Assembly (NCBI GenBank): GCA_012845835.1
Contig: JABAKD010000021.1
Span: 12,564,295 to 12,628,294 of the forward strand
Source: Undaria pinnatifida
Lineage: Eukaryota; Sar; Phaeophyceae; Laminariales; Alariaceae
Reading direction: 5' to 3'
Length of the DNA: 64,000 nt
The notes below the pieces were generated by a model. The model was not told the DNA's origin and searched no databases. It saw only the letters and a list, made by a program, of their open reading frames with translations. Made by a program: the position numbers and the translations under genes. Shown here one piece after another: positions 33,044 through 43,514 of this stretch; the stretch's first letter is position 1, and every line of letters begins with the position of its first letter.

Positions 33044-34186
33044 TCAAAACGAACACTGGGCTTTAACGTCAACAAAGGAGGCCTCTGCAGCATCGTCATT
33101 TGGTCTACGACTACCTCTTCTGCTTCCAGTCGTCTCGATCGTGCACACAAGTCCGTCCTCGCGGGGGCCGTGTTCACGGCAGCAGGTAGGTTGCTTCCCA
33201 TCGACCCCCCAACGCGACACTTTGCCACAACCCGCGATCTTGCACGTTCTTTTGAAGTTGATCACCGGACCGCCCGTGATATCGCCTTTATGGCGTGGAC
33301 ATGCTGAGGCCACACCGTCGGCCAGCATACCCCAACTTGGTCGCGTTGTGCAGGCCCAATGTAAGCAACGCCTGGGGTTGTGAACGTTTACCATGCCTTC
33401 CTCAGCATGTTGCTTGCAGTACATAGCCTTCGTGCTGCCCTCCACATTGAAGCTCGGTTTAGTCGAACAGGAATCATGTTGACACTGTCTGTTGTGGGCG
33501 CGCACCATGCCGTCGTCTGCGTGCTGCTTGCAGTATGCCGCCGTCTTGCTGCCCGCGACATTGAAACTCGGTCTCTTTTCGCAAGAGTCGTGTGAGCAGC
33601 GCTTGCAATTCACATCAACCATACCGACCTCGGCATGCTGCTTGCAGTACACCGACGTGTTGCTTCCTGGAACGTTGAAGGTCGGTCGTCTCGTGCAGGA
33701 GCCTTTTTTACAAAGCTTGCTGCAAACGTCTACCATGCCGTTCTCAGCATGCCTCTTACAGTACGCCGCCGTCTTCATGCCCGCGACATTGAAATTAGGT
33801 GTCGTCGAGCAAGAGACGTGAAGGCAGCGCTTGTTGCGAACGTTCACCATGCCATCCAGGGCGTGTTGCTTGCAAAATATCGGAATCTTGTTGCCTTCGA
33901 CATTGAAGTTCGGTCGCTTGGTGCAGAAATCGTTCAAGCAGCGCTTGGCATGGACGCTCACCATACCCCGGTCAGCATGCTCCTTGCAAAATGCTGGTCT
34001 CTTGCTGCCTTCCGTGTTGAAAGACGGTTGTCTCGTGCAAGAGAAGTGTGAGCAGCGCGAGCTGCGCACATTTATCATGCCCTCAATACTATGTTCCATG
34101 CAGTACAGCGGGGTCTTGGTGCCCGAGACGTTGAAACTTGCACTCCTTGTGCAAACATCGTGTAGGCAACGGTTCATGCTCACCAA
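33044..34186 (-). CDS. EsV-1-7 repeat protein B
   Basis: An intact intronless frame of 380 codons, from ATG 34186 to the stop at 33044. It has seven canonical C-x4-C-x16-C-x2-H units with 35-residue spacing and GMV-x-V linkers. The same C-terminal module as gene A follows: a unit with CLHWAC and SACPRH, then GGPVINF, CKIAGC-x15-CC-x2-H with SRWG, then HGPREDGL. All paired Cys and His are kept. The tail after EDGL is Arg/Ser-rich and ends in a divergent C-terminus. EsV-1-7 proteins are abundant in brown algae and occur in the phaeovirus EsV-1; one member, IMM, affects basal-system development in Ectocarpus. The biochemical role of this one is not known. Confidence 0.9.
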   Translation of the reverse strand: MVSMNRCLHDVCTRSASFNVSGTKTPLYCMEHSIEGMINVRSSRCSHFSCTRQPSFNTEGSKRPAFCKEHADRGMVSVHAKRCLNDFCTKRPNFNVEGNKIPIFCKQHALDGMVNVRNKRCLHVSCSTTPNFNVAGMKTAAYCKRHAENGMVDVCSKLCKKGSCTRRPTFNVPGSNTSVYCKQHAEVGMVDVNCKRCSHDSCEKRPSFNVAGSKTAAYCKQHADDGMVRAHNRQCQHDSCSTKPSFNVEGSTKAMYCKQHAEEGMVNVHNPRRCLHWACTTRPSWGMLADGVASACPRHKGDITGGPVINFKRTCKIAGCGKVSRWGVDGKQPTCCREHGPREDGLVCTIETTGSRRGSRRPNDDAAEASFVDVKAQCSF

Positions 34187-34229
34187 AGGTTTTGGCGGTG
34201 GCGAAACGCCCTAAGCCGCTGAGCAATGA

Positions 34230-35597
34230 GCGTGGAAAAACACCTGAGACAGCCTAGCAGTGAGGGTGGCCACACCGAGGATACCTCAGATACAGATGAG
34301 TACACCTGCCGGTTGCGCAACCAACATCACACAAGGACGAATGAGACGGTTTGCGAAGATTTACGTTTACCCAGCTTAAAATTGGAGTATCACAACGTGG
34401 TTCACCAATATAAAGAAGAGCAGAGAAGCAAGTAACCAGGTGACCCTGCCGTACGGATGAACTTCGCATGACAGCAACACCGACCGAGTGCAAGTCCGTA
34501 CACGACGGATAAAATATAAATTGCTATTCACGCCCCTTACACCAAGCGGTATATATGCTAGAAACATTGAACGGCGGCCACTTGCGTTAGGTGGTCAAAG
34601 GCTCAGCAAAACACAACGTGCGCGGGAGTCTAGTAAATCTCGTACAGTCGCCACCGTGTAAAAGACATACATTAGTCGTATCGTAGACTACTCGTCGTTG
34701 GTCGGCAGTCTGCCTGCGATGTGCATGCACTGAATACACGTTAACAATTGGAACACAATGGAAATGTAATCCAAAAATAACGCAACGATCGACCTAAACG
34801 TGATGGCCTGTCATTTACAAAATGACTGACCGTTTGATAAAAACTGCGAAATTACAGTCCCCGTTCCGAACGAATGCGTGAATCTCGACGATGATATGAT
34901 AGAGGTGTGCTGCGTGCTCCTACGACCACAATTGATCAAATCAAAAGTCGAGCATTGGAGGTCTTCTATTTGGGTGGAGATACTTTCTGCGCCTTTACAC
35001 CTTCGTTTGATACGTCAGGCAGGTTGGAGACACGCTACCACAGAACGACATAGTCGGACCGGTACAGTTCTTATTTCTCCACAAGCGCAATGATGGCAGC
35101 GGTTACATGTGTGTACGCCATACAACGGCGCGCACGCACGGACGGAAATCAGTTGACATAAATGATATGGGCTTATAAGACCGGTCCGTGACACAGTGTC
35201 GAAACCGTGAACATTGACAAAGGAAATATTTCATTCGGTATTTTGTACGAGATAAAGGTATGGTATTTGAAGGAGATTCCATGGTCAAGAGTGTCTTAGG
35301 CACAGCAGCAACGAAAGGGAAACAATAAAAAACTGAGCGGCAAACCTCTAAATGTACACGAAAAAACAGAAGGTCGGCACACATTCAAGTGATAGCCAGA
35401 AAAAAGACTTATGACAATACATGCGGTAAACCACGTTACCAACCTATTACGTAGGGTTTTTCGTACATACCATCTGCATTATCGCCTCCCAACCTATGCC
35501 AAGCGTAGTATGACTAACAAGGTAACGATATTGAGGGCGTGTACACCAAGCGTTTTTTTTTAAACACTGACGATTCGCATTTTCCCCTCTAGTGCTT
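34230..35597. other. Intergenic stretch without gene
   Basis: No conserved frame, repeat partner or splice-like pair was recognised. The upstream region of EsV-1-7 gene B begins here on the minus strand; no TATA-like element stands out. Confidence 0.5.
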
Positions 35598-35602
35598 AAT
35601 GG

Positions 35603-35801
35603 CGGCGACAGTGCATGGCCACATCACCTCGCATGTTGTATTCGGCAATACGTATCTCTTTGTTATAATTAGCGATGTCAGAAAAAAATGGTAACTACAT
35701 GATGACGGTGACAGTGCATGACCACATCACCTCGCCTGTTGTATTTGGCAATGCGATTATTTTTCTTTAATTAGCGATGTCATAAAATTATGGTAACTAC
35801 A
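35603..35801 (+). repeat. 103-bp tandem duplication
   Basis: Units begin at 35603 and 35706. Both contain GACAGTGCATG, CCACATCACCTCGC and AATTAGCGATGTCA, ending in GGTAACTACA. Confidence 0.8.
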
Positions 35802-35949
35802 AATATTCTAGCTTTCGATCCATGTACAATATCAAATTACGAGGATTTAACACGTTTTTTACTACATCTGAACACTGGGTTACATACTGCATCTAACATC
35901 AAACCTTCTGGAATATTAAACATTACCAAGCAGATGATATGAAGGGATG

Positions 35950-37390
35950 TCTTCTTGCTACAACCGTCAGGTTTGTCTCCTTTAAGGATTTGTAGTTTCC
36001 GCGTACATATTGAAATGCCCCCCCCCCCCCCCCCCCCCCCGTCCCTTGCCCCGATCCCTCTTGTTCGAAAACCCCCCAGCCCTTCCTCCCCCCCCTCCCT
36101 CGACTCCCCCGCCCCTCTTTTCCCGCCTAGTTTGTTCAAACGCCCCACTTACAATCGAAGTCGCCAGAGGAATAAACACCTCTACGCAGTTGATATCACA
36201 TCATTATCTTTCTGATCAACCATGACGTAGTTTTCATTCTTTCCCCCATCCCCCTAAACTTCCCCCTCCAACGCCCCCTCTTTTCCCACCACCCGCGATC
36301 GCCCAGACCTAGCACGACGCGTATAACAAGCCGCTACATATCTTTGATTTCACAGCCGGAGTGTACTTGAATATTATATGTGACCTAAACTTCCTAACCC
36401 CCCCCCCCCCCCCCCCTTCTCGCTCTCTCTTGCTCAAACGCCCCACCGAATGTCGAAATCCGCCAGATTAATAAACACTTCACGCACTGGATATCACCTT
36501 ATTATCTTTCTAGCGCCATCAATTGCCACTGGTTCCCCCCCCCCCCCCCCCCTCCCCCCACCCCGAACGCCCCCTCCTTCCCCACCACCCGCACCATCGC
36601 CTAGACCTAGCACAACACGCATAACAAACCCCTACATCTATGCCACTTAAAGCCCTCCCCCCCCCCCCCCCCCGCCCCCACCGCACACCTCCCCACCCCC
36701 CCGCCCCCACCGCACACCTCCCCACCCCCCACCTCCCCACCCCCCCACCCCATCCCACCCCCAATCCCTCGCACACTCCGCCCTCTACTCGCTGATTGTA
36801 CGACTTACCCCAGGATATACATGATAAACTGATGCATTCTTTCCAAAACCGTCACATTTATCCCCTTAAAAGAATGTATATTTTCCACGCACAGATTGAG
36901 CTGCCCCACCCGCGCCACCCATGATAAACTCGTGTTCTTTTTTACCCAAACTGGCAGATTTATCCCCTTGAAGGATTTATAGTTTCCACGCACACACTTA
37001 GCTGCCCCGCCCGTCCCCCCTCCACCACTCCCTTCCACCCCCGCTCCCTCTTGATCGAAACCAGGCCCCCACGTCCTTCAAAACTCCGCCCTCCCCTAAC
37101 CGGTTATTCGACTTACAGGATTCACTTGATAAACAGATGCATTCCCTTCCACAGCTGTCAGATTTTGTCCCCATCAATAACGGGTTTTGTAGTTTCCGCG
37201 CACAGACTGACTAACACCTCCCTGTTGACCCAGATAGCTACATTGTAGTTGCAAGGGGAGTCGCCGTCCTATATCCTTAATGAGGACACAAAACCCGTAA
37301 TACGTGCGATCGGAGTATCACACACAGCTTGCAAAGATGAGTTTCGACAAAATATTCGATCTCACAGCGGGAGTGTATTATCATTTTTTA
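35950..37390. repeat. C-rich repeat block with R1 copy
   Basis: 35950-36020 and 36845-37120 are reversed poly-G-family pieces. 36125-36345 and 36430-36645 form a tandem duplication of about 305 bp (shared CAAACGCCCCAC and ATTATCTTTCT). 36655-36760 is an almost pure C-rich minisatellite. 37130-37390 is a plus-strand R1 copy. No coding capacity is supported. Confidence 0.7.
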
Positions 37391-40300
37391 TCATATATGT
37401 TTCACTGTCAATAAAAAAAAGCAGTCATGACTTTAAGCCTACATTTTGACCGTGAACGGCATTTACGCATTTTTATAACAACACGTACAAATTGGCACTT
37501 GACCGGAGGGCCCGCGAAAAACCATCAAGATTTACAGCGGAATCCGGGGTTCTTATGTATCCGAGCACCTGAACCGCACGCGATGCTGAAACGACACTGC
37601 AGTTCGTAGCGCATACTAACGCAGACCCTCCGAAAAGAGCAAGGGACTGCGTCTCTTGTTCTGACTGGGACCCCGCCTGAGACATCCTACTGGATCTTAG
37701 TTCTGACGGACGTCCTACGTTTGCTGGTCGCTGGGACCCAATAAATTACATAGCCCCTTTAAAAACGAATTATGCTTTGTAGTCGGTAACACATGAAAGA
37801 CATTATTAACCCTTGCAGTACCACCAGCGGCAGCAGCAAGCTGGAACAGCACGAGACGCTGGACAAAGGCGAAGCATAAGGATGCGGGGGAGGAAAGGAG
37901 TAAAAATATGAGCAGTACCAGCAGGAGAAGAACTGACAATCAAGGAATATCCACTACCTTGCATATTGTACGCATTTTTTTTGTTTGGATTTCACCGCGC
38001 AAGCTACTTGTACTCATATTACTCTCCATGATTCTTGTCTCCTTAGCACAGACTAAACTGGTTGATTGACCCACACACACACACACACACCATTTCCGAA
38101 AAACAACGTGACCTGCGGTGGACCAAACCCACACACATGAGTATCAGGGACGGACGATATACTTACCAATACTAAGCTATCTACGTGACGCAGGAAGGCT
38201 CGTGACGTGTTGTCTGTGTACATCATCAAGAAGGATGTGCTCAAAGTTCAAATTACTCGGGGATAACTATGTGACAGACTGCGGACTCAAGAACGAATAG
38301 TTGACAGTACGGTACTGAGCTCCTATAGTACGCGGCGAGGGACACGAACATTGACACCATCCCCCATGATTGGTAAAACAAGGTAATGTACATAAAATAC
38401 AAGGTTCCCTCTCGGTATCGGGTTGCCGCGATATATCGGGGTGTCACAAGTTCAACAGGGGGAGCACTGACGCCCCAATGACGTGTATCGGCTGCTGCAG
38501 TTGTCGCTTCTGAACGGTCCGAAAACCTACTATCAGGTCCGAAGAAGTTGATTTGATTGTTGCGATTGACGTGCAAACAATATCATGGTATTATCTCTAC
38601 TGATGATGTGCACCAACCACACCACGTACGCCGTCACTGATGTCACGAAGGCGAGAGCTTGGACCACGGGTTCCGAGGTAGGCTGGCGCTGTACTGCTGC
38701 ACACCAGATATTTATTTTGTGGTTACGAGGCCGAGTGGCTGACTACGAAAAAACTCCCCGGCTTTTGTTTGTCGTTCTTTGTTCACACTCCACTCTCACG
38801 AAAAAAAAAAAAAAAAAAACGTCTGAGGCTGTCCCAAAGGAGTGTTCCTGCTGCGTCATAGCAGACCGGAGGTAGATAAAACATGCGGGCTGATGATGTT
38901 GCTAGCGAGCAGGAGAGTGAAGAAGGCGATAAAGTAGGGGGGGGCGTTAAACCGGAGCGGGCCAAAAACACCAATGTGGATTTTCCCGTGGAACCTGTTC
39001 GGGTCTGTAATTGCGGGACGCATATATTTGAAAAAACACCCTTGTCAGCAAACTTGAATGCGCAGAGAACGCGCCAGGGCGACCAGCCGGGTTCAAGTCA
39101 TGCGTCGTAGTGTAACGACGAACCACTTCCAGAGCGAGAAATTGCCTTGCCTACCAGAGAAAAGCATGTCGAAGAACAAATGACATAGCCTTCTGACTTG
39201 ATACAAAAAGAATATAAAGCTTCTGCTTCGGAGAGGCGTCATGTCGGTTGCAGACCAAAAAGGCCATAAAGGCGTGCGTGTCAGTTTCTGCGGTGTGCAA
39301 CAGCTAATGCACCAGTTGCATGTTGGCCTAGGTAGGCAGGCTTGGGGTATCATTAATCAGATCCCATGGATGAAGAGGGTGACGCAGGACTGCTGCTGTC
39401 AAAAGTCTTTAATATCTGCTTGGACGGCAAACCACAACCTCGACATCCGGCTCACCCAGTGCAAGTGTTGACGCATATAGTAATATCTTGCACAATACGA
39501 AGTATATATCGTTAGAAGATTACACGCACCTGGCACGCATGTACTGTCATAGACGGCATGCAACTATGGTGATATTTGTAGTGCATGAAATCTACGGCAG
39601 TGGGTTGGCCGCGGCCACCGAAAAAATGCTACCGGGTGCAGGCGAAATATGACAGTCTAAAGTTGTTGGTTACAGCATCAGCAGCAGCAACAACTTGGTC
39701 AAACCGTAGTTTCTAAGAGTACAGAGTACAACACAGCACAAAAGGACGAGTTAGCTACGGATACAGTCTGCTACAGACACGTACAGCAGTTGTTGTTCCG
39801 AGTCATCCGACGGTTGCAGCAGGAAATGCTGAGCTTCTAACGGGAGGAGATCAATACCTCACCTGCAACATGGATTCGGAGATGTTCGTTCGCGAAACCC
39901 GACCAGCGTTGCTATGATCTATTCCAAAAAACAAAAAAACACGTAACGCTAACATACTAACCCATGGTTGGACAACTTGGAGCTCAATCGACGAGAAACG
40001 GTGGGCCTAAAAAAAGCAACCCGTACCGTGGGATGACTGTTGCGGCCTACCCGGTACGAGGCACAGCCTACCACGCAGTACCTATGTACTGCAAAGCCTA
40101 CGGCAGTGTACCTAGTTTCATTGGTCGAGGTCTACGGAGGAGTTGATAGTGTTAAAGCTAACAAGTCCCTGCAAGCAGCGTACGGCAGTGTACCTCATTT
40201 GATTGGCCGGGGTCTACAGATGAAGTTGATATTGGCAAAAAAAACAATCTGTCGTTGGTGGTTACAGCGTCAAAAGCCGCAGCAACACAGAAAACGTCGA

Positions 40301-42119
40301 CCTATAGAATATACCAGAACAGTGTACAGCACAGGCCAGAAGTGCCACCCAGGTGCATACTGCTGTACTGGCGCTCACGCACTCGTGTACAAAGATTGAT
40401 GATGTTGTTACGACCTACCTAGTACCTGGTACCTGGCACAATCCACCAGAGATGTTTCTCCCCAACGCAGTGCCACGTACCAGGTATCAGGCAGCAGGTA
40501 ATTCGCACTCTCCTAGTGTGGCGTGCGCAAGTTGAGGGCTGTTCGTCACCAACAGCTTACATCGTTTGGGCGCCAGTTACGCAGCTTGAAGAGCTGTCCG
40601 CACGCCAGGCAGATTTCGACAATCTGTAAATTCATCACGAAGAGCTGGAGAGTAACAGCGACCTGAGGGACTTAATCTGCAGAAGGTGTACTCGCTACCC
40701 TGTATAATAATACACACAAAACTACATAGTAGTGTGGCCATGTAGGCCGGTGGGTTGGCCAAGGCTGACGAGGACAACACAATCAAGACGGCAGCCGCGA
40801 CTAAGTAAGGGAATGGACAGTGCGATTCAACAGACAGGACACAGCAGATACCGCATCCACACGGCAGAAGCAGGATATCAAGAACCAGCGGCAACATGAA
40901 CACGTAAGAAGCAGCGGCAGCAGCAGCAGGTAGCAGCAGTGACGTACAGCGACGATATACCGTGATGGGTACTGCACTTAATCAACAGGGAAAGCAGCGC
41001 GAAGAGATCAGCATCAGCAGTGACGCACCGACTTGAGAAATTTACATCATTACTCCATTGAGGATCTGATTTACTTCAATGGCGCTTTGGTGCCTACCGC
41101 CAACCACACGACCGGCGTTACGTTCGAAACCTGACCATGCACATTCAACCTCACACTATTGCATGGAACTTCACCCACCACGCATACATATGAATGCTCG
41201 GTTATCCACAACAGCACGCACAGTTGCTAGCTACAACAATGCTGCTGCGGAGATCTAAAATACAAACGAGCGCTTTTTCGCTAAAAAAACGCATAAGGTT
41301 GTGCATATGCTCAGTAGCCTAGCCTTGCGCGACAGATGCCAGAGAACATCACCGTAGCAAGCTGTGGGCGTGCGGGGATTAGAACTGGACTCCCTCTACT
41401 GAGGAAAGACGACGGTCGTTGGCGGCAAAAAGCTTCCTCGTTTACGCCAACGGCAATACCAGGTATTCTCCAGCCGGCCGGAGTTTTCGCACCAATCTAC
41501 AGTATGCCGAAGCAATGCTGACACTTGTATCTGCAGTTCCGGCAAAGCATTAATCCCCAGTCACGTCAGTCACAGACACTCTGTCGATGGTACCTCGCCA
41601 AACGGAATCCTATCGCTTGTCTGCGAGATGTCGCTGCAGTTCTTGCATATACGTGCGTCGTACACGAAGACCGCGAGCGAGCATGTTGTTCGGTGTTACA
41701 CGGATACAGACATGTAGATGAAGCGGGTCTTCCACCATATGCAGCATACCAGGCAACATGTTCCCACAAATGCGTTGCCAATTAGGGCCTTACCCAATAA
41801 GCATTTTTTTTTTCAGATATAAGTTTTTTTTTGCGGGCATAGGCTTTAAAACTGGAAATAAGCTCGCGATTTATGCCAGTTTCGCGCGGATAAGCTCGAC
41901 TTATGCTCGCTCCTTGCTTCATCTCTAGCATGGTTTTTGTTAGATAACAGCATGTTTGCTCGTCTAACACTCGTTCGGCATCCTTGCTTGCCGTTGATAA
42001 GCTCGTGAAGCGTGGGTTCTTCGGCTATTTTATTTTTTTTCTACAGGCCACATGGCAGGTGCAGGTGTGTCGGTGCTGTAAAAAAAATACACATGCACTC
42101 CTAGTCTATATACTTCAAA
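37391..42119. other. Gene-poor stretch, accessory repeats only
   Basis: Short ORFs occur on both strands (for example 37685-37473 -, 38576-38253 -, 40903-40577 -), but none has a recognised motif or a convincing splice partner. Features seen: a CA-repeat at 38070-38090; an A-run at 38801-38819; an 82-bp tandem duplication at 40099-40262 (shared TACGGCAGTGTACCT); and CAG-rich patches near 37820 and 40910-40940. Confidence 0.45.
40099..40262 (+). repeat. 82-bp tandem duplication
   Basis: Units begin TACGGCAGTGTACCT at 40099 and 40181 and share ATTGG, then CG(A/G)GGTCTAC and GTTGATA. Confidence 0.75.
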
Positions 42120-42265
42120 AGTACATATTGCAAGGGGAGTCGCCGACGTATATCCTTAATGAGAATACACAACCCGGAATACGCGTGATCGGAGTATCAC
42201 ACACAGCTTGCAAAGATGAGTTTCGACAAAATGTTCGATCTCACAGCTGGAGTGTATTTTAATTT
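42120..42265 (+). repeat. Dispersed repeat R1 copy
   Basis: Carries TTGCAAGGGGAGTCGCCGAC, GATCGGAGTATCACACACAG and CTCACAGCTGGAGTGTATTT, as in 29170-29320. Confidence 0.8.
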
Positions 42266-42512
42266 TCAATAATATATTTACGTATCATACCACCACTGCT
42301 GTTGTGTGTCATTGTGTGTTGTGCTTATAGTCTATACAGCAAAGCACGCATAGAGTGCCTTGCTGCCTTTTCCATACCACCGCACCGCCATGTCAGTAAA
42401 TTGGAAAACTTGCTTGAACTCTATACTCGAAACTCGACAGCAAAAACAGAGCTTGCGAGCTAGCCAAACAGAGCGGACTACCCAGCACCCCCGCACCCCG
42501 CTCGACGCAAAG

Positions 42513-42870
42513 CTACTTTCCCCGCCCCCTGCTGTGCTGGAGAAGAGCGGATGCTGCAATGCGGTCACTGAAGCTAGAACCCTGCCTTTCGTGCATACAA
42601 GCGCGCAGAATAGAAAATACGCGTTCCATGAACGCGGAGGATGGCTGAATCAGTGCGATGTCCTTTGCAACATCATACCAACGCGGCAGCTTACTTAGGC
42701 CTATTGTCATGCCAGAATTGCCACAGATCGTACCCGGCGTCCAGCATTACAAGCTAAGATGTGATACAAGTACTCATTCTTCTCTCACACAAGTGTCTCA
42801 ATGACATCTGCGTCAACGTACGGGAATCTATCGAGGAGTTCAATATCCTCGGTGGAAACCTCTTGTTGCT
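42513..42870 (-). pseudogene. hAT-like transposase C-terminal remnant
   Basis: The minus-strand frame encodes LPRWYDVAKDIALIQ, then PSSAFMERVFSIL. This is the signature of the C-terminal dimerisation region of hAT transposases (PSSA-x2-ERVFS). Upstream, after a one-base frame change near 42690, the phrase DLWQFWHDNRPK continues the typical W-x..LP-x-W spacing. Further upstream, EDIELLDRFPYVDADVIETL is followed by an in-frame TGA. The catalytic core is absent and the region is broken by a stop and a frameshift. No terminal inverted repeats were found around it. Confidence 0.65.
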
Positions 42871-43514
42871 TCACGTAGGTAAAGTTCAGGAGCCGCGCGC
42901 GTGTGTGTGTTTATGTGTTCTTGTGTCGGATCGTCCAATATCGCGATAAACAGAGTCGCCAATGAACAGGTGTAACTAAGCCTCGTAAATTTGTATCACT
43001 ACCCTGCGGCCACCCATTTGGCGTCTCCATCGTGCTGCAAAAAAACCAGACAGACATATACACCCGAAATGGCGGCGGGCATAACAACTTTATGCTCGAT
43101 TTCCCTTGTTATGCTCTCACATAAGTTATTTGGCATGTAGGCCATGCTCATTCGGACATATACAACTATATACCTAGACCTCGCCCCCTTCGGACGTCTC
43201 GCTCGGCATATCCTCCCCCCTCTCAGCCCTTCTCAGCCCGTAATTGCCGAAAAGAAAATTAGTTGCTGGGGAAAAGAACCGTCCCGAAGTTCCTTGCCTT
43301 CCTTGCTTTCCCTAGTCTCATTCTTACTTACTTTTTAGCTCTCATTCTCTGATCTTTACTGCTTGCTCTCTGATATTTTTATTTTGCTTTTTCAGCAACT
43401 TCTTTTTTGTACTTTTACTTTTGAAGTTGGCCAATTGCTGGCTGTTGAGAGGGAATTGCCGTAGACGGCTGCAAACAATTTGAATTTGAAATTTGCCGGA
43501 TCGGCAATAACAAT

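Larger units (their letters stand above)
29680..34186. repeat. Segmental duplication, copy B
   Basis: Diverged partner of 14105-21471, with the anchors listed there in the same order and orientation. It is shorter (about 4.5 against 7.4 kb), mainly because spacers between anchors differ and the EsV-1-7 gene has fewer units. No intact gene lies between 30708 and 33043. Confidence 0.7.
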
